Of a DNA stretch of 55,838 bases, positions 1 through 8,542 are shown piece by piece; the first letter of the stretch is position 1, and each line of letters starts with the position of its first letter. The notes beneath the pieces were generated by a model, which saw nothing but the letters and a program-made list of their open reading frames with translations, was not told where the DNA came from and searched no databases. The translations under genes were made by a program, and so were the position numbers. Location: contig CAAEBO010000021.1 in NCBI GenBank assembly GCA_900754085.1, positions 1 through 55,838 of the forward strand. The letters run 5' to 3'. This stretch comes from Clostridia bacterium. Its GTDB lineage: Bacteria > Bacillota > Clostridia > TANB77 > CAG-508.

Positions 1-72
1 TTTATATATTTTTATTTAATAATAAATTTTTAATTATGGCCTTTTCTCTAAAAGCCTTATTTTTCAACGAAT

Positions 73-99
73 AAAGTGCATCTTATACATATGCACTTT
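73..99 (-). terminator. Hairpin at the 3' end of the ylmC-like gene
   Basis: AAAGTGCAT (73-81) and ATGCACTTT (91-99) form a perfect 9-bp stem with a 9-nt loop, touching the stop codon of the upstream gene on the minus strand. The U-tract is weak, so termination is likely but not certain. Confidence 0.5.
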
Positions 100-335
100 T
101 AAATTTCTACTAATATAATATCTTCTCCGATACATTTTATATTCTCCCATGGAATTGTAATTTCACTTCCATTTGAAAATATATTAATAAATTTATTGTT
201 TCCAGGCACAATAATAGATGTTATATTTCCTGTTCCTAATTCAGCACAAACATCTTGCACAAATCCTAGTCTTTTTCCATCTTTTATATTTATGACTTCT
301 TTATGTTTAAAATCCAATCCTTTTTTCTTCATCAT
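99..335 (-). CDS. YlmC/YmxH-family sporulation protein (PRC-barrel)
   Basis: A protein of 78 residues. It resembles the small PRC-barrel proteins (YlmC/YmxH) that sit beside sigG/sigE in Clostridia: an N-terminal strand 'DFKHKEVINI', 'GKRLGFVQDV', then 'IPWENIKCIGEDIILVEI' at the end, which is the typical finish of this family. The start at 335 follows a GAGAGGTG ribosome site on the minus strand; a longer reading to 350 would begin at the ribosome site itself. The role is unknown, and the family is linked to sporulation mainly by gene context. It lies downstream of sigG in the same direction. Confidence 0.8.
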   Translation of the reverse strand: MMKKKGLDFKHKEVINIKDGKRLGFVQDVCAELGTGNITSIIVPGNNKFINIFSNGSEITIPWENIKCIGEDIILVEI

Positions 336-394
336 CTTTTCACCTCTCATAATATTTATATGAATAAGTAAAAAAAGTATTCTATTAGCTCTTT

Positions 395-1168
395 CTAATT
401 ATATAATCTTTTTATATGAGTTATCGCGCTTTTTTCTAATCTAGATACTTGTGCTTGAGAAATCCCAATTTCTTCTGCAACTTCCATTTGAGTTCTCCCT
501 TCGAAAAATCTTTTATCTATTATAAGCTTCTCTTTATCGTTTAATTTCTTCATTGCTTCTTCTATCGTTATACTTTCAGTCCATTTTTCATCTGTATTTT
601 TACTATCACTTATTTGATCTATTATAAATATATTTTCAGTTCCATCATTAAAAGCTGGTTCTTGTAAAGATACAGGATCTTGAATTGCTCCTAAACTTAA
701 CGATATTTCTTCTGGTTCCACCTCTAATTCTTTTGCTATTTCTTCTATGGTTGGCTCTCTATTATTTTCCTTTAAAAACCTACTTTTATATGCCAAGCTT
801 TTATACGCTAAATCTTTTATAGATCTGCTTACTCGTATAGAGTTATTATCTCTTAAATATCTTCTTATCTCTCCGATTATCATAGGTACTGCATATGTGC
901 TAAATTGAACATTTAACCCAGTGTCGAAATTATCTATTGCTTTTATCAAACCAATACATCCAATTTGAAATAAATCGTCTGCACTTTCTGCCCTACCAGA
1001 AAATCTTTGCACAACACTCAAAACTAATCTTAAATTACCATTAACAAATTCTTCACGTGCTTCCATGTTTCCATTTTTTATTTTCAATAATAGTTCTTTC
1101 TTTTCTTCATTTGATAATATAGGTAATTTTGTAGTATTAACTCCACATATTTCAACCTTATTAATCAA
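395..1168 (-). CDS. sigG: RNA polymerase forespore sigma factor SigG
   Basis: Late forespore-specific sigma-70 factor, 257 residues, the usual length. The N-terminus 'KVEICGVNTTKLPILSNEE' matches the SigG-specific leader, including the CGV segment that binds anti-sigma factors in Bacillus. Region 2 follows ('LRLVLSVVQRFSGRAESADDLFQIGCIGLIKAIDNF', written here in parts: core binding then -10 recognition), and the C-terminal helix-turn-helix 'TQMEVAEEIGISQAQVSRLEK' of region 4.2 reads promoters at -35. The start is TTG, nine bases after AAAGGAGG. It lies 62 bp downstream of sigE, as in most spore formers, where sigG is read both with the spoIIGA-sigE operon and from its own promoter. Confidence 0.95.
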   Translation of the reverse strand: MINKVEICGVNTTKLPILSNEEKKELLLKIKNGNMEAREEFVNGNLRLVLSVVQRFSGRAESADDLFQIGCIGLIKAIDNFDTGLNVQFSTYAVPMIIGEIRRYLRDNNSIRVSRSIKDLAYKSLAYKSRFLKENNREPTIEEIAKELEVEPEEISLSLGAIQDPVSLQEPAFNDGTENIFIIDQISDSKNTDEKWTESITIEEAMKKLNDKEKLIIDKRFFEGRTQMEVAEEIGISQAQVSRLEKSAITHIKRLYN

Positions 1169-1230
1169 ATAAAAAACCTCCTTTAAATTTACTTAATCTA
1201 AGTATTTCCAAATTTGGTTTTTTTATTCTT

Positions 1231-1965
1231 TTATCCTATTTTGCTAGAAATTTCTTTTTTCATTTTACCTATAATCTTTTTCTCTAATCTTGATATATAG
1301 CTTTGGGATATTCCTAACATATCAGCTACTTCTTTTTGCGTCTTTTCATCTCCAGTAACAAATCCAAATCTAAGTTCCATAATGCTTTTTTCTCTTTTAT
1401 TTAGTTTTTCTATTGACTCTCGCAAAAGTTTTCTATCTATTTCCTCTTCTATTCTTCTAGATGTAACGTCTCCATCTGTTCCCAAAACATCTGATAGTAA
1501 TAGTTCATTTCCATCACAATCTTGATTTAAAGGCTCATCAATCGAAATTTCGCTCTTTATTTTATTACTTCTTCTAAGGTGCATTAAAATTTCATTTTCT
1601 ATACATCTAGAAGCATATGTAGCAAGTTTTATTTTTTTATCTACCTTAAAAGTATTTACTCCTTTCATTAGTCCTATTGTTCCTATTGAAATTAAATCTT
1701 CTAATCCTACTCCTGTATTCTCAAATTTTTTTGCTATATATACCACAAGCCTTAGATTCCTTTCTACTAAAATTTTCCTTGCTTCTTTTTCTCCATTTTC
1801 TATCCTACTTAAAACTTCTTGTTCTTCCTCCGGAGTTAAAGGTGGTGGTAATGTCTGGCTTCCTCCTATATAAAATATCGGTAAATTTTCAATTTCATCA
1901 TTTTGGTTTATATATTTAGCATAAATTGTACTTATACTATTTTTTAGCTTTTCTATTAAATTCAT
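1231..1965 (-). CDS. sigE: RNA polymerase mother-cell sigma factor SigE (pro-SigE)
   Basis: Early mother-cell sigma factor, 244 residues, made as an inactive precursor. The pro-sequence occupies about the first 30 residues and ends near 'FYIGGSQTLPPPLTPEEEQ', which closely matches the known pro-SigE cleavage region. Region 2 has 'LEDLISIGTIGLMKGVNTF'; region 4 ends with 'VADMLGISQSYISRLEKK'. The ATG at 1965 follows AGGAGTG; an upstream in-frame reading to 1983 covers that ribosome site and is unlikely. The gene starts inside the end of spoIIGA (29-bp overlap), consistent with co-expression of the precursor and its protease. Confidence 0.97.
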   Translation of the reverse strand: MNLIEKLKNSISTIYAKYINQNDEIENLPIFYIGGSQTLPPPLTPEEEQEVLSRIENGEKEARKILVERNLRLVVYIAKKFENTGVGLEDLISIGTIGLMKGVNTFKVDKKIKLATYASRCIENEILMHLRRSNKIKSEISIDEPLNQDCDGNELLLSDVLGTDGDVTSRRIEEEIDRKLLRESIEKLNKREKSIMELRFGFVTGDEKTQKEVADMLGISQSYISRLEKKIIGKMKKEISSKIG

Positions 1966-2821
1966 AATTGCACTCCTCCTCACAAAGTAGATCTATTCCG
2001 ATTAGTGCATCATATCTTCTTGTCTTTGAAAATTCCTTTTCATATATTCCTATAATTACATCTTTAATTTCACTATCATCTACAACAACTTTATCCGACT
2101 TCATTCCTAATAAAATCCCATGTTCGTTTCCTAATGAATTAAATGGTATTATTTTTATAGTATTTTTAATATTTCCAATTCTATCACCTCCTAAAACGCT
2201 TTCCATCTCCACTAACATCTCTCCTGGAATAAGTTTCTTTAAACACCTTTTTGTAGCAATCACTACTGGCTTTTGTGTAAGAGGGTCTCTTAACATATTT
2301 CCCGTGTCCAATAAAGCCTTTATTTTAATTTTTTTATTTCTAAAGAAAATTTCCATATCATATATAATGTCTTTTTTAGTTACTTTTTGTTTTATGCTTT
2401 TAAATGTAAACCTTAATAAACATATTCCTATAATAAGGCCAATAGAAGAAGCCAATATTGGAAATTCTATTGATACTATACCATCTGTTAGATTTATCTT
2501 ATTTCCTTGGATAACGTACGATAATGCTATAGCAGTACCTCCTGTTGTAAAAGAAATTAAATAAAAGACCGCTAATGTTTCTAATATATTCTTAAATTTA
2601 TTACGAGGAGAAATTATTATAATCATTATAATAGATAGTATTAGTCTGGTAATGGGGTTAACACTTCCAATAGAAACTACAGCATATATACTTCCACAAG
2701 CACTCGAAATTAAAATCTTAATATTAGATACCTTTATTTTTTTCATTAAAGCAGTTACATATAAAATCACATAATTTATAATTAAATTTTCTAGAAATAC
2801 TATATCTGCATATACAACCAA
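1937..2821 (-). CDS. spoIIGA: Sporulation sigma-E factor-processing peptidase SpoIIGA
   Basis: Membrane-embedded aspartic protease that removes the pro-sequence of SigE at the septum. The N-terminal half has five hydrophobic segments; the soluble C-terminal half carries 'ALLDTGNMLRDPL', the D-T-G active-site motif of pepsin-like proteases in its SpoIIGA form, followed by 'KPVVIATKRCL' and 'IIPFNSLG'. I prefer the TTG at 2821, giving 294 residues beginning MVVYADIVFLENL like other SpoIIGA proteins, because AGAGGTGG sits five bases upstream; a GTG at 2830 would overlap the ribosome site. The 3' end overlaps sigE. Confidence 0.93.
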   Translation of the reverse strand: MVVYADIVFLENLIINYVILYVTALMKKIKVSNIKILISSACGSIYAVVSIGSVNPITRLILSIIMIIIISPRNKFKNILETLAVFYLISFTTGGTAIALSYVIQGNKINLTDGIVSIEFPILASSIGLIIGICLLRFTFKSIKQKVTKKDIIYDMEIFFRNKKIKIKALLDTGNMLRDPLTQKPVVIATKRCLKKLIPGEMLVEMESVLGGDRIGNIKNTIKIIPFNSLGNEHGILLGMKSDKVVVDDSEIKDVIIGIYEKEFSKTRRYDALIGIDLLCEEECNYEFNRKAKK

Positions 2822-2888
2822 TATGTCCACCTCTTAGTCCATATTTTATTACTTTTATTATTAAAAGTGTGTCATTTCTTAGGGGCGA

Positions 2889-2928
2889 AAAAAAGAAATA
2901 ATCTACTCATTTCGATTATTTCTTTTTT
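2889..2928 (-). terminator. Terminator downstream of ftsZ
   Basis: A perfect 15-bp inverted repeat (2889-2903 with 2914-2928) has an A-run on one side and a T-run on the other, so it could work in both directions. It separates the ftsA-ftsZ unit from spoIIGA-sigE. Confidence 0.85.
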
Positions 2929-2966
2929 AAAATTATTTTGGTTTCACTATTGTGACATTCATTTAT

Positions 2967-4073
2967 TTATTTTTGTTTTTTTCTTAAGAAAGATGGTATG
3001 TCTAAATCATTTGAATTAGAACTTGTATCAGAGCTTGTTGGAATTGAACTTATTTTCTTATCCCAAGCTTTAGAAACTAAACTATCTACATTCATATTAG
3101 GCATATTTTTTTCTTTTTCAAATTCTGTAGCTATTACTGTAATTACAATTTCATCCTTCATTTCTGGATCTATAACTGCACCAAATATAATATTAGCTTC
3201 TGGGTCTACGCTTCTTTGTACTAATTCTGCTGCTGTATTAACCTCATGTAATCCTAAATCTGGTCCTCCTGTAATATTTATAATAACTCCTCTCGCTCCT
3301 TCTATTGAAGTTTCTAATAATGGACTTTCTGTTGCTTGTTTTGCAGCATCTTCTGCTCTGTTTTCTCCAGAAGATCTACCAATACCCATATGTGCCATAC
3401 CTGTATTTAACATTATTGTTTTTACATCTGCAAAGTCTAAGTTTACAAGACCAGGAACAGCAATTAAATCTGAAATACCTTGAACACCTTGTCTTAATAT
3501 TTCATCTGCCATTTTAAATGCTTCTACTATAGATGTCTTTCTATCTATAATTTGTAATAGTTTATCATTTGGTATTACAACTAATGTATCTACTTTTGTT
3601 TTTAAGCTTTCTATTCCTCTGTCTGCTTGAGACAATCTCTTTTTTCCTTCAAAAGTAAATGGTTTTGTAACAACACCAATTGTTAATATTCCCATATCTT
3701 TTGCTATTCCAGCAACTATAGGTGCTGCACCAGTTCCAGTTCCTCCACCCATTCCTGCTGTAACAAATACCATATCTGCTCCTCTTAAAGCTTCTGATAT
3801 TTCAGATTTACTTTCTTCTGCTGATTGTGCTCCAATATCTGGATTAGCTCCTGCGCCCAATCCTCTTGTTATTTTTTCTCCTATTTGAATTTTAGTTCCT
3901 GCTTTTGACATTTGAAGAGCTTGTCTATCTGTGTTAACTGCTATAAATTCAACTCCTCTAATTCCACAATCAACCATTCTATTTACTGCATTATTTCCAG
4001 CTCCACCTACACCAATTACTTTAATAGTAGCTGTTCCATCTAACATTTTTTCGTTTTCGTCAAAGTCCATCAT
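2967..4073 (-). CDS. ftsZ: Cell division protein FtsZ
   Basis: Tubulin-like GTPase that builds the division ring, 368 residues. The GTP-binding signature GGGTGTG lies at about 109-115, the NTDRQAL segment at about 47-53, and the T7 catalytic loop NLDFAD near residue 211. The C-terminus 'DLDIPSFLRKK' is the conserved tail that binds FtsA. A variable linker of about 30 Ser/Asn-rich residues precedes it. It follows ftsA by 44 bp and ends before a strong terminator. The ATG follows GGGAGG. Confidence 0.98.
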   Translation of the reverse strand: MMDFDENEKMLDGTATIKVIGVGGAGNNAVNRMVDCGIRGVEFIAVNTDRQALQMSKAGTKIQIGEKITRGLGAGANPDIGAQSAEESKSEISEALRGADMVFVTAGMGGGTGTGAAPIVAGIAKDMGILTIGVVTKPFTFEGKKRLSQADRGIESLKTKVDTLVVIPNDKLLQIIDRKTSIVEAFKMADEILRQGVQGISDLIAVPGLVNLDFADVKTIMLNTGMAHMGIGRSSGENRAEDAAKQATESPLLETSIEGARGVIINITGGPDLGLHEVNTAAELVQRSVDPEANIIFGAVIDPEMKDEIVITVIATEFEKEKNMPNMNVDSLVSKAWDKKISSIPTSSDTSSNSNDLDIPSFLRKKQK

Positions 4074-4117
4074 ACAGTTTTTCCTCCCAATCTTTTTTAT
4101 TTTTATTTATAATACTA

Positions 4118-5347
4118 TTAAGAATAGAAAAATTCTTTTATTCTTTCTAACAAGTTTTTAAAGAACCCTTCTTCCGATTTTGTATCTATACTACTTGATA
4201 CAGTTTTGGTAAACGGTCTTGATGCTATATATCTAACCAAAGCATATGCCACTCTAAATGTTGGCTTAACTGTACTTATTAGTCTTCCAGTTGCTATTTT
4301 TACTGGTATATTTAAATTTATTTTTCCAGCAACATCACATTTATTTATATTTGTAATTCCTTGACCTGTTAAAATTACATTATTTATTCTTGATTTTATT
4401 CCTTGATTAGTTATATCTTTGTTTACTAAAGAAAAAATTTCTTCAATCCTTGCTTCTATTATTTCTATTAGTTCAGAGCTTTTAATTGTTTTATTTCTAT
4501 TTTCACCTTTATATGTATTTAATAATATGTCATTATCATTGTCTATAAACGATTTTAATGCTAACCCATATTGTCTTTTTAGTTTATCAGCTTCCTCTTC
4601 TGAAATATTTAATACTAATGCAATATCATTTGTAATACTATTTCCACCAAGCGGAATTGTATTAGTATATACATATGAAGAAGCTTCAAATATACCTATA
4701 TCTGTGTTTCCAGCTCCCATGTCTAGTATCATTACATTATCATGTAATTCATTACTATCTAAAATCAAATTTCTTTGAGCTAACGTTGTTGGCACTAGGC
4801 CATCCACATCTATTCCTGCTTTTTTAAATATAGTTGATATTTGTCTTACATACTCTTTATCTGCTAATATAACTTGAGCTTTTAGAGTAAAGCTTGAACT
4901 TAAACTTCCGACTGGATCTTCTGTAGCCTTTCCAGTATCTAAAACAAATTTATCTGGTACTATGTCTATAGAAACTTTTCCCTCTGGAATATCTATATCT
5001 TTAACTTGCATAATTGCTGTTTGTACATCTCTTAATGATATTCCTGAATATTTGTCTCTTGCTTCTTTTGTAATAGTATTTTGTACTATTGTTGTATATT
5101 TTCCAGGAATAGTTACATAGGCAGAATTTACTCTTAGTCCTGATTCATCTTCTATTTTGTCTAATACTTTTATTAAACTGTTTGAAACTTCCTCTTCATT
5201 TATTATTTTTGTTTTCTTTATGCCTGAGCATTTGCAAGAACTACTGCAAATAATTTCTATTTGATTGAAATTATTTACTTCTCCAACAATCGCAGCAATT
5301 CTTGAAGTTCCAATATCTATTCCAACGATTATATCTCCTATTGCCAA
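4118..5347 (-). CDS. ftsA: Cell division protein FtsA
   Basis: Actin-like ATPase that tethers FtsZ filaments to the membrane, 409 residues. Actin-fold phosphate loops are visible: 'VGIDIGTSRIAAIVGE' at the N-terminus and 'MILDMGAGNTDIGIF' mid-protein. The SHS2-like 1C region lies between them. The C-terminus 'GFFKNLLERIKEFFYS' is an amphipathic helix suited to membrane attachment. The start is TTG, nine bases after GGAGG. It is the first gene of an ftsA-ftsZ unit with its own promoter at 5388-5416. Confidence 0.96.
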   Translation of the reverse strand: MAIGDIIVGIDIGTSRIAAIVGEVNNFNQIEIICSSSCKCSGIKKTKIINEEEVSNSLIKVLDKIEDESGLRVNSAYVTIPGKYTTIVQNTITKEARDKYSGISLRDVQTAIMQVKDIDIPEGKVSIDIVPDKFVLDTGKATEDPVGSLSSSFTLKAQVILADKEYVRQISTIFKKAGIDVDGLVPTTLAQRNLILDSNELHDNVMILDMGAGNTDIGIFEASSYVYTNTIPLGGNSITNDIALVLNISEEEADKLKRQYGLALKSFIDNDNDILLNTYKGENRNKTIKSSELIEIIEARIEEIFSLVNKDITNQGIKSRINNVILTGQGITNINKCDVAGKINLNIPVKIATGRLISTVKPTFRVAYALVRYIASRPFTKTVSSSIDTKSEEGFFKNLLERIKEFFYS

Positions 5348-5387
5348 GTTAGGTCTCCTCCAATTTATTTATCTCTTAACTAGTGAT

Positions 5388-5416
5388 AGAATATTATATT
5401 TTAAATAAAATGTCAA
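5388..5416 (-). promoter_or_regulatory. Promoter for ftsA-ftsZ
   Basis: On the minus strand TTGACA (5411-5416) is separated by 17 bases from TATTCT (5388-5393), a good housekeeping-type promoter about 40 bp upstream of the ftsA start. Confidence 0.7.
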
Positions 5417-5508
5417 TAGTTGTTGTTATATTTTCGTAACCTTTTTGTAATAATGATGTAATAAAGTATTTTTTATTAAATTTGACATTTTTCGCCATAA
5501 AATGATAA

Positions 5509-5538
5509 TTAATAAAAGGACTTAAGTCCTTTTATTAA
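5509..5538 (-). terminator. Perfect 30-bp palindrome, terminator of the murA-sbp unit
   Basis: Two 15-bp arms (TTAATAAAAGGACTT and its complement) meet with no spacer. It lies 52 bp after the sbp stop and separates it from the ftsA promoter. As RNA it would fold with a small loop at the centre and works as a likely terminator in either direction; as DNA a spacer-free palindrome could also be a protein-binding site. Confidence 0.6.
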
Positions 5539-5590
5539 TATTCTATGTATTTTTCAGTTATCCTTCTTATATCTTAGTCTTTTTAATAAT

Positions 5591-5974
5591 TTATACTTTT
5601 TTTGCTTCATTATTGTTTTTTCTTTTATCCATCCATTTAGTCCATTTGTCAATATAATATCTACGAATTATTGCTAAATCTATAAATATTCTACCTACAA
5701 AAACTATAATTGCTGCAAGTGAAATATCAACATTTAGCTTGTTTCCTAAATAAGTTAATAAAACAGCTGTAATACTGTTTATAAAAAATCCTGAAACAAA
5801 AACTTTCATATCAAAATTCTTTTGTACGACAGACTTTATTCCTCCAAAAACAGAGTCTAAAGCTGCCATTATTCCTATTGCTAAATAACCCGAAACAGAA
5901 TATGGAATTAACGGTGAATTAATCCCTAATATTGCACCTATTATGCACCCAGCTAATATTGCTATAAATACCAA
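5591..5974 (-). CDS. sbp: Small basic protein Sbp (DUF1290 family)
   Basis: Membrane protein of 127 residues with about four transmembrane segments, matching the 'small basic protein' found beside ftsA/ftsZ in Firmicutes. Recognisable parts are 'AGCIIGAILGINSP', 'YLAIGIMAALDSVFGGIKS' and 'VGRIFIDLAIIRRYY' near the basic C-terminus. Function is not established. It is the last gene of the murA-ftsQ-DUF881-DUF881-sbp run, 14 bp after its neighbour. Confidence 0.88.
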   Translation of the reverse strand: MVFIAILAGCIIGAILGINSPLIPYSVSGYLAIGIMAALDSVFGGIKSVVQKNFDMKVFVSGFFINSITAVLLTYLGNKLNVDISLAAIIVFVGRIFIDLAIIRRYYIDKWTKWMDKRKNNNEAKKV

Positions 5975-5988
5975 TTTAATTCCTCCTT

Positions 5989-6687
5989 TTACTCTATAGT
6001 CACTTTTTTATTTATATTAAAATCTGAATCATATTTTAATATTTTTATATTATTATCTTCGGTAATTGATATGCTTTTTCCTTTTGATGTCATATCATCT
6101 GAAAAGCCACCTTTGGCAGTAATCCCACTTTCTAAGTATTTTTGATTTCCGATTACTTGTATTGTATACGGTGAAGATAATCTTGTACCATTAACAACAA
6201 TATAAGAATCTACATCTGCGAATTCTGTTAAGTTTGTTATCCTTTGTCCATTAACAGATATTGCTTCTGCCTCCGCTGCTTTTAATTCGTTCATTAGTTT
6301 TATTAAATCTTCTGCCATAACATTTGAAGAATTATCTGATAAATTTATTATAATTCCTGGACCTTCAACATTTGTTTTTCCTAAATATAATTCTGCTTGT
6401 TTTAGTTCTTTATCCAATAATTCTGAAGATGCTTGTGTATCATTTATTTTATTTTTATATTCTTCTAAATTAGTTTTAGCCTGTTCTAGTTGATTTGCTG
6501 TGTCTTCATATTTACCTTTCCATGTTTCTAGCTCTTCTCTTAGTTCTCCTTCTCTCTTTGTAGTTAATGATGTAATATCTGTTTCATTTACTACTTTAAA
6601 TTGCATAAACATTACAAATGCTAAAATAAAACAAACTATTCCTATTATTATAGTCATTGTAATTTTTCCTTTTTTTATTTCTTTCAA
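5989..6687 (-). CDS. DUF881 family protein (first of two, nearer sbp)
   Basis: A protein of 232 residues with one N-terminal membrane segment (about residues 10-28), then a coiled-coil stretch rich in E/K/Q (about 35-105) and a C-terminal globular DUF881 domain ('GPGIIINLSDNSS', 'LIKLMNELKAAEAEAISVNGQRI', 'SPYTIQVIGNQKYLESGI'). DUF881 proteins commonly sit next to sbp and ftsQ in Firmicutes; their biochemical role is unknown. It is a tandem paralogue of the gene at 6704-7444. Confidence 0.85.
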   Translation of the reverse strand: MKEIKKGKITMTIIIGIVCFILAFVMFMQFKVVNETDITSLTTKREGELREELETWKGKYEDTANQLEQAKTNLEEYKNKINDTQASSELLDKELKQAELYLGKTNVEGPGIIINLSDNSSNVMAEDLIKLMNELKAAEAEAISVNGQRITNLTEFADVDSYIVVNGTRLSSPYTIQVIGNQKYLESGITAKGGFSDDMTSKGKSISITEDNNIKILKYDSDFNINKKVTIE

Positions 6688-6703
6688 GATTATTTTTCAC
6701 CTC

Positions 6704-7444
6704 CTAGTTCACTTCTTTTGCATATTTAAAATTCATAACGCCATTATATTTTTCTATAGTAACATTACTTTGTTTTTTTACTTTAATGTCTATTCCATAG
6801 TCTTCTCTTAGCCAATCTATGTAGCCTCCTGGTCTTTCTAAAGTGTCAAAACTTCCTCCTACAGCTTTTATTACAAAAGGTGTACCAACAATTTCACCAT
6901 TCACTCTAGCAATATTTCCTGCACAATGAATTGTAGTTGTAGGAATTATTCTTTGGTCATTTATAGATATTGCGATTGCTCCTGCATTTTTTAGCTCGTT
7001 TACAATCTTTAGTAAATCAATTTCGTGTATTAAGTAATTACTTATATCATCACCAGAACTCATAGAAGAAACACTTGCACTTTTATTATCGTCTAAACTT
7101 ATTATAACTCCTTCTCCAGTTACATCATTTAAGCCTAAAATTGCATTATCTTTTTTTAATCTTTCTTGCTTTTCTACTGCTGTACTATCATTACTAGTAA
7201 CTTTTTTTCTGTATTTTTCAAGTTCCTTGTTAATTTTGCTAAGTTCTACAAAAGCATTATCATACTTTTCTTTATTTTTTAGTACTTCATCCCTTAAATC
7301 GTTATTGGCATAATCGGGATTAGAAATGCTTATATTGCTTTTTACTGTTCGCATTTGCACTACTACTCCAAATGTTAATACTATACATAACAGTCCTATC
7401 ACTATACTTGTACTTATATTTTTCTTATTATATTTGATTTTCAA
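6704..7444 (-). CDS. DUF881 family protein (second of two, nearer ftsQ)
   Basis: A protein of 246 residues with the same plan as its neighbour: a signal-anchor (about residues 12-30), a coiled-coil region, then the DUF881 domain ('GEGVIISLDDNKSASV', 'KIVNELKNAGAIAISINDQRI', 'GTPFVIKAVGGSFDTLERPGGY'). It has an insertion relative to the first copy around 'SSMSSGDDISNYLIHEIDL'. Located 12 bp after ftsQ and 16 bp before the other DUF881 gene, so almost certainly co-transcribed. Confidence 0.85.
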   Translation of the reverse strand: MKIKYNKKNISTSIVIGLLCIVLTFGVVVQMRTVKSNISISNPDYANNDLRDEVLKNKEKYDNAFVELSKINKELEKYRKKVTSNDSTAVEKQERLKKDNAILGLNDVTGEGVIISLDDNKSASVSSMSSGDDISNYLIHEIDLLKIVNELKNAGAIAISINDQRIIPTTTIHCAGNIARVNGEIVGTPFVIKAVGGSFDTLERPGGYIDWLREDYGIDIKVKKQSNVTIEKYNGVMNFKYAKEVN

Positions 7445-7456
7445 AATAAACCTCCT

Positions 7457-8542
7457 TTATACATTTTCTCTAAAGTATGGCATCTTGTTTGAATCATTAA
7501 TAAATATCTGTCCATTTTTGCCTTCTTCTCTAGTTAATATTTCTTTTAATGTTAATATCTTTCCTCCTATATTTTTGCTATCTCCCATATATGCTACTTT
7601 TCCTTTAGAAGGTAATTCAAATTTGTAGTCTTCATCATTTGAAATATCTATTATAGTAATCAAATCTCGAATTCCATTATCTCCTGCCACTTTCAAAAAT
7701 TCTTGAACTGTTAATAATTTATTGCCATCTTCTTCTATTAATTTATTTCCACTTTTTATATTATCTTGTGAAGTTGCATATCCTCTAATTATTGGCATTT
7801 GATTATTTTCAGATGATATTTCTAAAATGTTTCCATATTCATCTATATAAGCAAAAGCATTTCCATATTCTAGTTGATATTTTGCTTCTCTTTCACTTAC
7901 ATTCAATTGTACTGTATTTGGAATTTTTCTTTTAATTTCTACTGTGTCTATGTATGCGTTCTCTTTTACATTATTTCTTATTTGTTTAAAAGACAATTTA
8001 AATATATTCTCCTCTAGATTTATTTTAGATAAACTCTTTATTTCATCTGTATTTATTTTTTTATTTCCACTTACTTCTATATTCTTTATATTAAAAACAG
8101 GTGAAACAAATAAGAATAATAATATTCCTATAATTATTGCAAAAATAAATAATAATTTCAAGATAGCTTTTAATATTCTAAATCTTTTTTCTCGTTTTTG
8201 TTTTCTTTTTTTATCTTCTTCATAAGAAATTCGTTTCTTATTTTTAGCTTGTCCATTTTTAGAATACTTTGATTTTGTTGGCTTTGTGTCTGTTACATCA
8301 AATTTATCTTTTCTTACATTCTTTTTGGTTTTCTTTTTTGATTTTTTATTTTTTTCGTTCTTAGATGGTCCTACTGTAACTCCTATTACTATTTCATTGT
8401 CTATATTAAACATATCATCATTAATAGGTTCAGGATTTTTCTTTTTTAATTTCTTTTTAGGGTGCTTTTTCTTCTTTTGCACCCTATTGTTATCCTTACT
8501 TAAATAATAAAAATCTAAATCATTCCCTTTTTTCTTTTTCAA
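7457..8542 (-). CDS. ftsQ: Cell division protein FtsQ/DivIB
   Basis: Bitopic divisome protein of about 361 residues. The first 120 residues are a very lysine-rich cytoplasmic region (runs such as KKKKHPKKKLKKKNP), followed by a membrane segment ('ILKLLFIFAIIIGILLFLFVSPVF'), a POTRA domain starting 'NIKNIEVSGNKKINTDEI', and the FtsQ beta domain ('IKRKIPNTVQLNVSEREA', 'YIDEYGNILE'). The long basic tail is unusual compared with most FtsQ proteins. The TTG at 8542 sits five bases after AGGTGA and is preferred to a GTG at 8551. It overlaps the end of murA. Confidence 0.88.
   Translation of the reverse strand: MKKKKGNDLDFYYLSKDNNRVQKKKKHPKKKLKKKNPEPINDDMFNIDNEIVIGVTVGPSKNEKNKKSKKKTKKNVRKDKFDVTDTKPTKSKYSKNGQAKNKKRISYEEDKKRKQKREKRFRILKAILKLLFIFAIIIGILLFLFVSPVFNIKNIEVSGNKKINTDEIKSLSKINLEENIFKLSFKQIRNNVKENAYIDTVEIKRKIPNTVQLNVSEREAKYQLEYGNAFAYIDEYGNILEISSENNQMPIIRGYATSQDNIKSGNKLIEEDGNKLLTVQEFLKVAGDNGIRDLITIIDISNDEDYKFELPSKGKVAYMGDSKNIGGKILTLKEILTREEGKNGQIFINDSNKMPYFRENV

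Noticed and set aside
1968..2564. Plus-strand open reading of 198 codons opposite spoIIGA
   Set aside because: It is antisense to a well-conserved gene, has no ribosome site, and its composition is that of a complementary strand.
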